From assembly GCF_003583765.1 (NCBI RefSeq), contig NZ_QXQA01000003.1, positions 186,001-250,000 on the forward strand: a stretch of DNA of 64,000 bases. Reading direction: 5' to 3'. How positions within the stretch are numbered: the stretch's first letter is position 1; the number at the start of each line of letters is the position of its first letter. This DNA comes from Paenibacillus nanensis. GTDB taxonomy: Bacteria; Bacillota; Bacilli; Paenibacillales; Paenibacillaceae. Both the position numbers and the translations under genes were made by a program. The notes under the pieces are model-generated. The model saw nothing but the letters and a program-made list of their open reading frames with translations. It was not told the origin of the DNA and did no database searches. Of the stretch, positions 25,589 through 34,063 are shown piece after piece.

Positions 25589-26796
25589 TGCCGCAGTTCA
25601 CGTATCAGGTAAAGGGCGCCGGGGGGCGGATGCAGAAGGGCAAGCTGACAAGCATGGATAAGACGTCCGCCGTTGAGGAACTGCGGAAACGAGGCTTGAC
25701 TGTCCTCTCCGTCCAAGAGGTTCGGACAACCGTGCTTCAGACGGAGCTGTACATCGGAAACCCGGTGAAAGGCATTCATTTTATTATTTTTTGCCGCCAG
25801 TTCGCGACGTTAATTCGGGCCGGCGTTACACTGGTTGACGCAACGAACATTCTATCCGAGCAGACGGAGAGCAAGCCACTGAAGAAGGCGTTAGCGGAAG
25901 TAAACTCCGCTCTGCTGCGGGGCATCCCGTTTTCACAGGCGGCACAGGAGCACAAGCGGATTTTTCCGCCGATGTTCATCAGCATGGTACGAGCTGGGGA
26001 GGAGACGGGCGACCTTGACGGAACGATGGATCGGCTGGCTGCTTTTTTCGAGAAGGCTCATTCGACCAAGGAGAAGATCAAATCGGCGATGACATATCCC
26101 ATTGTCGTTGGGGTGATGTCAATTGCGGCCGTTATTTATCTGCTGCTTGCCGTTGTGCCGCAATTCGTATCGATGTTTGAATCCTTCGGAGCGGAGCTTC
26201 CGCTTATTACAAGAGTCGTACTCGCGATGAGCGGCAGCGTGGCGAATCAGTGGTACCTCTGGCTGCTCGGCGTTATCGTTCTCATAATGGCTTTTGTAGG
26301 GGTGAAAAGGACGGAGAAAGGCAAATACGCGATCGACTACGCGAAGCTGAAGATACCGATTTTCGGCAAGCTGAATCAAAAGGGCGCAATTGCCCAAATG
26401 ACGCGGACGTTATCTTCGCTATATGCCAGCTCTGTGCCGGTTTTGCAGTCCTTGGCAATCGTCGAACAGGTTGTCGGCAACAAAGTCATTTGTGAGGTCA
26501 TCCGGCAATCCGGCGATTCGCTGCGCAGAGGCAGTCCGCTGTCGGAGCCGCTGAAGCGGTCCTGGGTATTTCCGCCGCTTGTGACGCAAATGATTGCGGT
26601 CGGCGAGGAGACAGGCGCTCTGGACCAGATGTTATCCAAGGTTGCTGACTTCTATGAGATGGATGTCGACAACACGGTCGACCGGCTTAAGTCGTTAATC
26701 GAACCGCTGCTCATTGTCTTTTTGGCCGGTGTCGTCGGCTTGATCGTAATGGCGATATTGCTGCCAATGTTCACTCTTTATTCCACTGTTGGGTAA
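25588..26796 (+). CDS. pilC: Type IV pilus inner-membrane platform protein PilC
   Basis: The 402-residue protein has two GspF/T2SF domains (about 65-190 and 270-390), each with the GE(E)TG signature (RAGEETGDLDG and AVGEETGALDQ). There are three membrane spans, the last at the C-terminus (LIVFLAGVVGLIVMAILLPMF). It links the ATPases to the growing pilus. The ATG overlaps the pilT stop codon (TAATG) with GGAGGG as SD. Confidence 0.93.
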   Translation: MPQFTYQVKGAGGRMQKGKLTSMDKTSAVEELRKRGLTVLSVQEVRTTVLQTELYIGNPVKGIHFIIFCRQFATLIRAGVTLVDATNILSEQTESKPLKKALAEVNSALLRGIPFSQAAQEHKRIFPPMFISMVRAGEETGDLDGTMDRLAAFFEKAHSTKEKIKSAMTYPIVVGVMSIAAVIYLLLAVVPQFVSMFESFGAELPLITRVVLAMSGSVANQWYLWLLGVIVLIMAFVGVKRTEKGKYAIDYAKLKIPIFGKLNQKGAIAQMTRTLSSLYASSVPVLQSLAIVEQVVGNKVICEVIRQSGDSLRRGSPLSEPLKRSWVFPPLVTQMIAVGEETGALDQMLSKVADFYEMDVDNTVDRLKSLIEPLLIVFLAGVVGLIVMAILLPMFTLYSTVG

Positions 26797-26810
26797 GTAT
26801 GCGAAGGGCT

Positions 26811-26822
26811 GCGGTGCACCGC
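26811..26822. repeat. Palindrome upstream of pilA
   Basis: GCGGTGCACCGC is a perfect 12-nt palindrome in the 81-nt pilC-pilA gap, followed by a very AT-rich stretch and a strong AGGAGGAG SD. It could be an operator or a leader hairpin. Confidence 0.35.
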
Positions 26823-26877
26823 GGCAGGAGCTGCTATTCATAAATATTAAATTTTATATTTTTTAGGAGGAGTCCCC

Positions 26878-27372
26878 ATGCAAGCTATTTTGAAGAGGTT
26901 GAAAAAAGAAGAGAAAGGTTTTACACTAATCGAGCTGCTCGCGGTTATCGTCATCTTGGCCGTTATCGCGGTCATTGCGGTTCCGTTGATTAGTAATATT
27001 ATCGGCAATACGAAAAAGGATGCAGATGTCGCAACAGCACGTCAGATATACGATGCCGCAAGATTGTATGTAACGGCTGAGAAAAATGGTGATTTTACTG
27101 GCGGGGGTACTGGCTTAACAATTAGTATTGTTGGTGGCACTGATTCCTTACAAGCGAAAGGCTACCTTGAAAATCCAATCCTTCTTCCTAGTACTAAGGC
27201 CAATATTACAGGTGGCGAAGTGAAATTTTCAGCAACTGGCTCCCTAACTTCTGTAAGTCTTACAACAGTTGCAGGCGGAACAGTAGAGACTGGTGTTACG
27301 TCAGTAACAACTACACATACCGCTAGTTCAAAAGTTTACGACGGATCGACTGTAATTAAGAGTGGCAAATAA
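26878..27372 (+). CDS. pilA: Major type IV pilin
   Basis: This 164-residue prepilin has a 14-residue basic leader, a cleavage site at KG/FTLIELLAVIVILAVIAVIAV and the long hydrophobic N-terminal helix of type IVa pilins. The C-terminal domain is Gly/Thr/Ser-rich, lacks Cys and uses more A/T-rich codons than its neighbours, consistent with a fast-diversifying exposed domain. Its SD is the strongest in the locus. The hairpin after its stop may stabilise the message. Confidence 0.92.
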   Translation: MQAILKRLKKEEKGFTLIELLAVIVILAVIAVIAVPLISNIIGNTKKDADVATARQIYDAARLYVTAEKNGDFTGGGTGLTISIVGGTDSLQAKGYLENPILLPSTKANITGGEVKFSATGSLTSVSLTTVAGGTVETGVTSVTTTHTASSKVYDGSTVIKSGK

Positions 27373-27382
27373 AGAATCTCTC

Positions 27383-27411
27383 GGGGAGAGGAGTTGATTA
27401 CTCCCTCTCTC
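27383..27411 (+). promoter_or_regulatory. Hairpin between pilA and pilD, no T-run
   Basis: GGGGAGAGGAGT pairs with ACTCCCTCTCTC across a 5-nt loop with one bulge. No T-tract follows, so it more likely protects the pilA 3' end or partly attenuates than fully terminates. Confidence 0.5.
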
Positions 27412-27444
27412 TAGTAGTTTCTAAAAGGAGAACGAGACTCAACA

Positions 27445-28200
27445 ATGAACGCACTCATCTCCATCTATCTTTTCATCCTAGGCCTCGTCCTGGGATCGTT
27501 TTTTAACGTTGTCGGACTGCGTGTCCCTTTAAAACAATCGATTGTGCACCCGCCTTCGACGTGTCCGCATTGCGCGAATCGGCTTCAGGCGAAGCAGTTA
27601 ATTCCGGTTGTCAGCTGGCTGCTGTCGCGCGGGAAATGTTCGTTTTGCAAGTCTTCGATCTCACCCGTCTACCCGTTAGGGGAATTGGCGACGGGCTTTT
27701 TGTTTGTTTGGATCTATCTAACTTTCGGAAATACGCGGGAGACGGTAGTCGGCCTTGTTCTTGTCAGTCTTTGTGTCATCGTTACCGTTTCCGATTTGAA
27801 ATATATGCTCATCCCTAATCGGATTTTGCTGGCGTTTGCGCCGGTTTTTCTTCTTCTTCGCGTTCTCTTTCCCGCCGGTTCGGTCTGGCAGCATGTATGG
27901 GGGGCTCTGCTTGGAGGAGGCGTTCTGATGCTGATCGTTTTTGTTTCACGAGGCGGCATGGGACTGGGCGATGTGAAGCTGTTCGCGCTGCTAGGCTGGA
28001 TTATCGGATTTCCCAATGTCATCGTTGCTTTTCTGCTGGCGTTTCTGGCAGGAACGCTGATCGGGGGAGCCCTGCTCCTTACCGGAGTCATTCAAAAAAA
28101 GCAGCCCGTTCCATTTGGTCCGTATTTGGCGTTTGGAGCGCTCCTCGCTTTCACTTATGGAGCCGACTGGATTCCTTTATACTTATCATTATTTCATTAG
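27445..28200 (+). CDS. pilD: Prepilin peptidase / N-methyltransferase
   Basis: The 251-residue protein is polytopic. The N-terminal cytosolic loop has the two zinc-site Cys pairs (CPHC and CSFC). The catalytic aspartates are in VSDLKYMLIPN and GGMGLGDVKLFALLG (GxGD aspartyl protease). It cleaves and methylates the pilins encoded at 15488, 15987 and 26878. It follows pilA by 72 nt and precedes pilMN by 16 nt. Confidence 0.92.
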   Translation: MNALISIYLFILGLVLGSFFNVVGLRVPLKQSIVHPPSTCPHCANRLQAKQLIPVVSWLLSRGKCSFCKSSISPVYPLGELATGFLFVWIYLTFGNTRETVVGLVLVSLCVIVTVSDLKYMLIPNRILLAFAPVFLLLRVLFPAGSVWQHVWGALLGGGVLMLIVFVSRGGMGLGDVKLFALLGWIIGFPNVIVAFLLAFLAGTLIGGALLLTGVIQKKQPVPFGPYLAFGALLAFTYGADWIPLYLSLFH

Positions 28201-28216
28201 CAGGATGTGATCGAGC

Positions 28217-29722
28217 ATGTTTTCGTTTTCTAACGCGGATCGGGTAGGCTTAACGATTGACCAGTCGGGGATCCGATATGCCAAAGTAAAAAATAAAAAA
28301 GGCTGGGAAATCGAAAGATGCGGCTTTTTGCCGTTCGAGCAAGGACATATTCTGGACGATCAATTCACGGCCCTTGATGAACTGCGCGATAGCATTCATA
28401 GCTGGGTGAAAGCGGAAAAGCTGCTCGGCGCAACCGTCACGGTAGCGGTGCCAACCTCCCAAGTTATAATTCGAAAGCTTAAATTCGATGCGGCTAATGC
28501 CAGAGAGCTGAAACAGCTTGTCGAGCTCGAGGTAGAGACCGCGCTGCATCTTCCATTCGAAACGCCGGTTTACGATTTCATACAGACGGGACTAGAAGAC
28601 GGCAAGCAGCAGGTTCTGGTGTATGCGTCACCGCTGAAGTGGATTCAACAATGTATGCAGCTTCTGGAGGGGGCGGGGCTGAAGCTGAGGCAAGCCGATC
28701 TAGCCTCCTTCGCGCTTGCCCGCGCTGTTCAGCAGAAGCTTCAAACGTCGCTCGAAAGCACGATGCTAATTCATTTAGACAAAGCGAATATTGAGATCTA
28801 TATGTTCCATAACGGTTATCCGGTATTTATGCGGGTGATGAACGAATATGAGCAATACGCGATCGGAGAAGACGGGTTAGCGCCTGAGGTTGTTGCCAGC
28901 ATGAACGCGGAGATCGCTCGTTTGTTGAACTTTTACCAATACAGCATTCATGAGGGCGAGTCCCGCATCACGCATACGGTAATAACGGGAAGCTTGAAGG
29001 GACGCGACCGCTTTATTGAAGCCTTCTGCGACCTGAATGCGGAGATGCGCGTCGAAAGCGTCGTTTTCGACGATTTGACTCCGAGTGCGCAAGGCGTGAA
29101 GGGGGATGATTTCCGCATCCCGTTCGGTCTTGCGATTCGCGACAATAAACCGGACGTCATTAATTTGCTGCCGGAACGGCTCGTCCGATCCAAAAGCTTG
29201 CCGATCCGGCTCGTCATTGCCGGGCTGATCTGGGTAATAGGCGTAGCTGCTATCTTCATCATGTACGGTTGGAATGCGGCAAGCATTGACGATAAGAAAC
29301 GGCAAGCGGAGGCGCTTGCGCAAAGCAATGCGTTATTGGAAGCGGAGCTCACGAATTTGAACAATCAAAGCTCGTCGAACGCCGATCCGGAAGCCGTCAT
29401 TCAAGCAATCGTCCAGAATCGTCAGGATGCGGTCCAGGTGCTCGATTACTTGCACGACCAGCTGCCTGTAGGCGCACTGCTGCAGACACTCGAATACGCA
29501 AAGCCGGGTTCGGTTGCGCTGACCGTGAAGTTCGCGGACATGCAGCATATTGCCGACTATTTAACAGCGCTCCGCACATTTGAATATTCAGGTGGAGCGG
29601 CGCTCCAAGGCTATTCCGGGACGGGCGAGGAATGGACGGCTCGTTACGAGATGAAGTGGAAAGACGAAGCCGAGAAGCAGGACAATGGTGAGGAGGTGCC
29701 GGCAGCCAATGAGTCTGAATAA
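28217..29722 (+). CDS. PilM-PilN fusion protein
   Basis: The 501-residue product combines two normally separate proteins. Residues 1-310 are a PilM/FtsA-like actin-fold domain (VGLTIDQSGIRYAKV, LVELEVETALHLPFE, VITGSLKG). Residues 313-319 read DVINLLP, the motif by which free PilN binds PilM, followed by a transmembrane helix (329-350), a coiled coil (about 354-385) and a ferredoxin-like PilN periplasmic-type domain. The fusion puts the PilM-PilN contact in one chain. It overlaps pilO by 14 nt. A joined gene annotated only as pilM would hide the pilN function. Confidence 0.85.
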   Translation: MFSFSNADRVGLTIDQSGIRYAKVKNKKGWEIERCGFLPFEQGHILDDQFTALDELRDSIHSWVKAEKLLGATVTVAVPTSQVIIRKLKFDAANARELKQLVELEVETALHLPFETPVYDFIQTGLEDGKQQVLVYASPLKWIQQCMQLLEGAGLKLRQADLASFALARAVQQKLQTSLESTMLIHLDKANIEIYMFHNGYPVFMRVMNEYEQYAIGEDGLAPEVVASMNAEIARLLNFYQYSIHEGESRITHTVITGSLKGRDRFIEAFCDLNAEMRVESVVFDDLTPSAQGVKGDDFRIPFGLAIRDNKPDVINLLPERLVRSKSLPIRLVIAGLIWVIGVAAIFIMYGWNAASIDDKKRQAEALAQSNALLEAELTNLNNQSSSNADPEAVIQAIVQNRQDAVQVLDYLHDQLPVGALLQTLEYAKPGSVALTVKFADMQHIADYLTALRTFEYSGGAALQGYSGTGEEWTARYEMKWKDEAEKQDNGEEVPAANESE

Positions 29723-30311
29723 ATCCCAGTCCATGTCGATCATCGCGATTATAGCTATGTTCCTTCTTTTGCTCGTCATCTTTCTGATCGTGCTGCGCCC
29801 ATCCTTCAAGGAAGTGGAGGAACAGAAGCGTCAAGTGGCCCAGCTCGAGGAACAGAACGCAATGCTTCAGAAGGTGCTTGCGAATAAAAAAGAGAAAACG
29901 AAAGATCTGCCGGACGATGTCCAAAAGGCGCTCCCGCTCTGGGACAATACGGAGCAAATGGTCGTTAGCATGAAAGAGTTGGCGGCTGCAACGAATACGA
30001 GCCTTAGCAGCATCTCTTTCAGCGTCTCGGATACGAACCAGATTCAGGCTATTGCAGGCGGTTCGGAACCGTTGTTTCCGACGGTTGGAGAACTGAAAGT
30101 ACAGACGGTTATTCAAGGGGCTTACAGTGAGGTAAGAGGCTGGCTTGTAGAGCTGCAGAAGCTGCCTCGCGTCGTAAACGTCGATTCCGTCAGGTATTCG
30201 GTAGGGGCAAGCGGCGAGATGTCAGCGGAAGTAAACTTTACGGGTTATTACGATCCGACATATGCCTATATGCTTGAAAATCCGATTATGCCGACACCTT
30301 CAACTCCCTAA
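29709..30311 (+). CDS. PilO-like pilus alignment protein
   Basis: The 200-residue product has one N-terminal helix (SMSIIAIIAMFLLLLVIFLIVL), a coiled coil (about 33-60) and a C-terminal ferredoxin-like domain, the PilO architecture. It pairs with the PilN half of the upstream fusion. The ATG at 29709 lies within the last codons of the fusion gene, after GAGGAGGTG. A GTG at 29685 is an alternative. It is the last gene of the locus. Confidence 0.8.
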   Translation: MSLNKSQSMSIIAIIAMFLLLLVIFLIVLRPSFKEVEEQKRQVAQLEEQNAMLQKVLANKKEKTKDLPDDVQKALPLWDNTEQMVVSMKELAAATNTSLSSISFSVSDTNQIQAIAGGSEPLFPTVGELKVQTVIQGAYSEVRGWLVELQKLPRVVNVDSVRYSVGASGEMSAEVNFTGYYDPTYAYMLENPIMPTPSTP

Positions 30312-30334
30312 ATAAAAGATTGATTGAATTCACA

Positions 30335-30383
30335 AAGCACGACTGTTCAGCTTCTAAGCTAACAGCCGTGCTTCTATGTTTTT
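30335..30383 (+). terminator. Terminator of the pilus operon
   Basis: AAGCACGACTGTT pairs with AACAGCCGTGCTT, with an inner AGCTT/AAGCT stem, followed by a T-rich tract. Confidence 0.75.
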
Positions 30384-30466
30384 GCGCGATGCCACCTTTC
30401 ATCGAGTCTTCATGCAATCGCCTTCCGATTGTCATACTATTGTCATAGGAAGCAGCCTTACAACGG

Positions 30467-30495
30467 TTGTTAGGGTCCGCCAAAAAGGGCATAAT
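30467..30495 (+). promoter_or_regulatory. Promoter of hemE-hemH-hemY
   Basis: TTGTTA and CATAAT are separated by exactly 17 nt, about 38 nt before the hemE start codon. Confidence 0.55.
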
Positions 30496-30533
30496 GGTAA
30501 ACAGATGACACTACATAGAAATGGGGAACGGGG

Positions 30534-31604
30534 ATGTCTTATAACGACCGTTTCATTCGGGCTAGCCGGAAGGAACTCGTGGATCGTGTGCCGGTATGGT
30601 ATATGCGGCAAGCAGGAAGATACGATCCCGACTATCGTAAAATTAAAGAAAAATATACATTGCTTGAAATTTGCAAGCAGCCGGAGCTGGCAGCGGAAGT
30701 GACGATGATGCCGGTGCGCAAGCTGGGCGTAGATGCGGCCATCCTTTACTCCGATATTATGAATCCGGTAGCTTCGATCGGCATCGATTTCGATATTGTC
30801 GCGAATGTCGGGCCGGTCATTCATAATCCGATTCGCAATGCGGCGGATGTGGAACGCCTAAAACCGATCGATGTGGAAGGCGACCTCGGTCACGTGCTGG
30901 AGACGATTCGGATATTGGACCGCGAGCTGAAGGTGCCGCTCATTACTTTTGCGGGCGCTCCTTTTACAATTGCCAGCTATTTGATCGAAGGAAGGCCTTC
31001 TAGAAATTATTTGCGCACCAAAGAGCTGATGTACAGCGAGCCGAAGGTATGGCACGAGCTGATGCGCAAGCTCGGCGATATGGTGGTTGCGTATTTGCGG
31101 GCGCATATGGCGGCGGGCGGCAAAGCGTTCCAGCTGTTTGACAGCTGGGTAGGCGCGCTGTCACCGGCTGATTTCCGCACGTTCGTGCTGCCGACCATCG
31201 AGCGGATATTCCGCGAGCTGTCGGATTTGCCGCAGCCGAAAATTTATTTTCCGGGCATTAGCTCGGGCGAGCTGCTGCCGGAGCTGCACAAGGTGCAAGC
31301 GAACGTTATCGGACTCGACTGGCGCGTAAGCATCGCGGAAGGCCGCCGCAGGTTGAACCATCAGTTCGCGGTGCAGGGCAACTTGGATCCAACCGTGCTT
31401 ACGGCTCCGATGAGCGTGATTGAATCATATGCGAAGGACATTATGGATCAGGGCTTGCAGGAGCCTGGGTTTATTTTTAATCTTGGACATGGCTTATTCC
31501 CTGAAGCTTCCCTCGAGAAGCTTGCGGAGCTGACAGCATTTATCCATGATTATTCGGAGAAGGCAATCGGGGCGGAACGTAAGGAGGAAGCGGAGCATGT
31601 CTAA
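30534..31604 (+). CDS. hemE: Uroporphyrinogen decarboxylase
   Basis: The enzyme converts uroporphyrinogen III to coproporphyrinogen III. The 356-residue length is normal. Visible family motifs are PVWYMRQAGRYDPDYR near the N-terminus (substrate-binding Arg), the catalytic Asp in YSDIMNP, TFAGAPFTIASYLIEG and NLGHGLFPEAS at the C-terminus. It is first in an overlapping haem operon. hemH begins 8 nt before its stop codon. Confidence 0.95.
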   Translation: MSYNDRFIRASRKELVDRVPVWYMRQAGRYDPDYRKIKEKYTLLEICKQPELAAEVTMMPVRKLGVDAAILYSDIMNPVASIGIDFDIVANVGPVIHNPIRNAADVERLKPIDVEGDLGHVLETIRILDRELKVPLITFAGAPFTIASYLIEGRPSRNYLRTKELMYSEPKVWHELMRKLGDMVVAYLRAHMAAGGKAFQLFDSWVGALSPADFRTFVLPTIERIFRELSDLPQPKIYFPGISSGELLPELHKVQANVIGLDWRVSIAEGRRRLNHQFAVQGNLDPTVLTAPMSVIESYAKDIMDQGLQEPGFIFNLGHGLFPEASLEKLAELTAFIHDYSEKAIGAERKEEAEHV

Positions 31605-32532
31605 TGCAGCAGGAAAAATCGGCGTACTCGTCATGTCGTACGGCACGCCCGAATCGATGGACGACGTAGAAGCTTATTACACCCATATCAGACGCGGTCA
31701 TCCTCCGACTCCGGAGCAGCTGACGGAGCTGAAGGACCGCTACGAAGCGATTGTCGGAGGCGTATTCCCTCTGCGCGAGAATACGAACGGACAAGTCGCT
31801 GGACTTCAGGATAAGCTGGACACGCTTGCTCCCGGACAATATGTTTGTTTCCAGGGGCTGAAGCATGCTCGCCCTTATATAGAAGACGGCGTCGAGGAAA
31901 TGGCGAAAGCGGGCATCAAGAAGGCGGTCGGCATTGTGCTGGCGCCGCATTATTCCGTCATGAGCGTGGGCGGATATATTAAGAGAGCGAAGGAGAAAGC
32001 CGAGGAGCTCGGAATCGCGATGTCATTCGTCGAGCATTATCATCTCCATCCGAAGCTGATCCAGGCATTAACGGAGCGAGTGACGAACGGTCTGGCGGCA
32101 TTGGCGAAGGAAGCTGGCGAGGCTGTGCGTACGAAGGTGCTGTTCAGCGCGCACAGTCTGCCTGAGAAAATCAGGGAGATGGGCGATCCTTACGAGAAGC
32201 AGCTGCTTGAAACGTCGGCTGCGGTAGCGGAAGCTGCAGGCGTAACGGACTGGCAATTCACCTGGCAAAGCGCGGGACGGACAAGGGAGCCGTGGCTCGG
32301 ACCGGATATTTTGGACACGCTCGCCGCGCTTTCCGAGGAAGGCGTAAAGGCCGTGCTTGTCGCGCCTGTCGGATTCGTATCGGATCATCTAGAAGTCTTG
32401 TATGACCTTGATATAGAAGCGAAAGCGGAAGCTGAGAAGCTTGGCATAACGCTTGATCGCATTGCGATGCTGAACCGCGATCCGCTTTATATGGAAACTT
32501 TAGCGGAATCGGTTATGACGGCAGCGGAATAG
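31597..32532 (+). CDS. hemH: Ferrochelatase, coproporphyrin III type
   Basis: The 311-residue protein has the N-terminal VLVMSYGTPESMDDVEAYY motif, metal-binding His in VLAPHYSVMSVGGY and Glu region, and FSAHSLPEKIREMGDPY. In Firmicutes this enzyme (CpfC) inserts Fe into coproporphyrin III rather than protoporphyrin. The neighbouring hemY fits that pathway. The ATG follows GGAGGAAGCGG and overlaps the end of hemE. Confidence 0.94.
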   Translation: MSNAAGKIGVLVMSYGTPESMDDVEAYYTHIRRGHPPTPEQLTELKDRYEAIVGGVFPLRENTNGQVAGLQDKLDTLAPGQYVCFQGLKHARPYIEDGVEEMAKAGIKKAVGIVLAPHYSVMSVGGYIKRAKEKAEELGIAMSFVEHYHLHPKLIQALTERVTNGLAALAKEAGEAVRTKVLFSAHSLPEKIREMGDPYEKQLLETSAAVAEAAGVTDWQFTWQSAGRTREPWLGPDILDTLAALSEEGVKAVLVAPVGFVSDHLEVLYDLDIEAKAEAEKLGITLDRIAMLNRDPLYMETLAESVMTAAE

Positions 32533-32551
32533 ATAGAAAGGATTGAAGGAT

Positions 32552-33964
32552 ATGCGGAGTGCAGAAACGATTGATCGAATTGTCATTATTGGCGGGGGGA
32601 TCAGCGGACTGAGCTCCGCTTTTTATTTGCAGCGGGAAGCGGAGCGGCAAGGACGACAGGTGCGCTTGACGATTGTAGAAGAGGCCCCGTCCTTCGGAGG
32701 AAAAATTAATACGCTGCAGCGTGACGGCTTCGTCATCGAAAAAGGGCCGGATTCTTTCCTGGCGCGAAAGCAGGCGATTATCGACCTCGCGAACGAGCTT
32801 GGGCTGTCGGACGAGCTGACGGCAACGAATCCGGGCGCGAAAAAAACGTACATTATGCATAACAAAAAGCTCCATGCGATGCCGCCCGGACTCGTGCTTG
32901 GCATTCCGACAGAGATCAAGCCGTTTATCGGAAGCTCGCTGCTGTCCTTGAGCGGCAAGCTGCGGGCGCTGATGGACTTGGTGCTCCCGGCGAAGCCGGC
33001 CGTAGGCGATGAATCGCTGGGCGGATTCATCGAGCGCCGGGTAGGCACGCAAATTATGCGGCGTATTGCGGAGCCGCTGCTTGCAGGCATTTACGCGGGA
33101 GATTTGAAGAAGCTGAGCCTTAAGGCGACATTCCCGCAATTCGCCGAATCCGAGCGGAAGCACGGCAGCTTGATCCGGGGCATGATGGCAAATCGGAAAG
33201 CGACGGCTGCTGCGGCTTCGGCGAAGGCCAAAGGAAACACGTTCTTAACGTTCAAAGGCGGATTGTCGACGATGGTCCGGGCGCTTGACCAAGCGCTGTC
33301 TAAAGCAGACCGCAGACTTGGCGTAAAAGCGGAACGGCTGGAGAAAACAACGGAAGGATATACGGTTGTTCTTGCTGACGGAGAACGGCTCGAGGCGGAC
33401 CGCGTTTTGGTAACGGTGCCGGCATTTGCCGCGGCCAAGCTGCTAGAGCCGTTGACAGATGTGGAAGAGCTGAAGGCTATCCGTTACGTGTCGGTAGCCA
33501 ACGTCGTGATGGCTTTTGAGAAAAAAACATTCGGCCTCGATTTCGACGGTTCCGGTTTTGTTGTTCCGCGTTCAGAAGGGCTGCATATTACAGCGTGCAC
33601 CTGGACGTCTAGCAAATGGCTTCATTCCAGTCCGGAAGATAAGGTGCTGCTGCGCTGCTATGTCGGACATTCCGAGGATCAGGAAAGCCCCAAGCTTCCC
33701 GACGATCAGCTGATCGCCGCCGTACGGAAGGATATTCGGGAGACGATGGGCATAACCGCCGAACCGATTTTTACAGAGATAACAAGGCTGGAGTCCTCGA
33801 TGCCTCAATATCCTGTCGGTCATATCGACCGGATGCATGCGCTGCGCGCCAGAGTGAAAAAAGATTTGCCGGGCTTATGGATTACAGGCGCCGCATTTGA
33901 CGGAGTCGGGCTGCCGGATTGCATTCGGCAAGGTAAAGAAGCGGCTGCGGAGCTGCTTCGGTAA
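32552..33964 (+). CDS. hemY: Coproporphyrinogen III oxidase, HemY/CgoX type
   Basis: This FAD-dependent oxidase has about 470 residues. The N-terminal dinucleotide motif is VIIGGGISGLSSAFYL. EKGPDSFLARK follows, and the C-terminal FAD site is WITGAAFDGVGLPDCIRQG. In Gram-positive bacteria it oxidises coproporphyrinogen to coproporphyrin. The ATG at 32552 is favoured over a TTG at 32543, because the AAAGGA SD is too close to the latter. It is the last gene of the operon. Confidence 0.93.
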   Translation: MRSAETIDRIVIIGGGISGLSSAFYLQREAERQGRQVRLTIVEEAPSFGGKINTLQRDGFVIEKGPDSFLARKQAIIDLANELGLSDELTATNPGAKKTYIMHNKKLHAMPPGLVLGIPTEIKPFIGSSLLSLSGKLRALMDLVLPAKPAVGDESLGGFIERRVGTQIMRRIAEPLLAGIYAGDLKKLSLKATFPQFAESERKHGSLIRGMMANRKATAAAASAKAKGNTFLTFKGGLSTMVRALDQALSKADRRLGVKAERLEKTTEGYTVVLADGERLEADRVLVTVPAFAAAKLLEPLTDVEELKAIRYVSVANVVMAFEKKTFGLDFDGSGFVVPRSEGLHITACTWTSSKWLHSSPEDKVLLRCYVGHSEDQESPKLPDDQLIAAVRKDIRETMGITAEPIFTEITRLESSMPQYPVGHIDRMHALRARVKKDLPGLWITGAAFDGVGLPDCIRQGKEAAAELLR

Positions 33965-33984
33965 CGATATTTTAGAAGAGTAGC

Positions 33985-34013
33985 TTCGCAACGCCCTTTC
34001 GAGACGGTATAAT
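33985..34013 (+). promoter_or_regulatory. Promoter of the CapA-like gene
   Basis: A perfect TATAAT is preceded at 17 nt by TTCGCA, a weak -35, about 50 nt before the start codon. Confidence 0.45.
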
Positions 34014-34063
34014 GAGGGAGTCTAGTAACTTTAAGAGCTTCTTAGGAGAGAAGGAGACGTCCC

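Noticed and set aside
28217-29722. Separate pilN gene starting near residue 310 of the fusion
   Set aside because: There is no stop codon and no good SD with a start codon at the junction. The frame is continuous.
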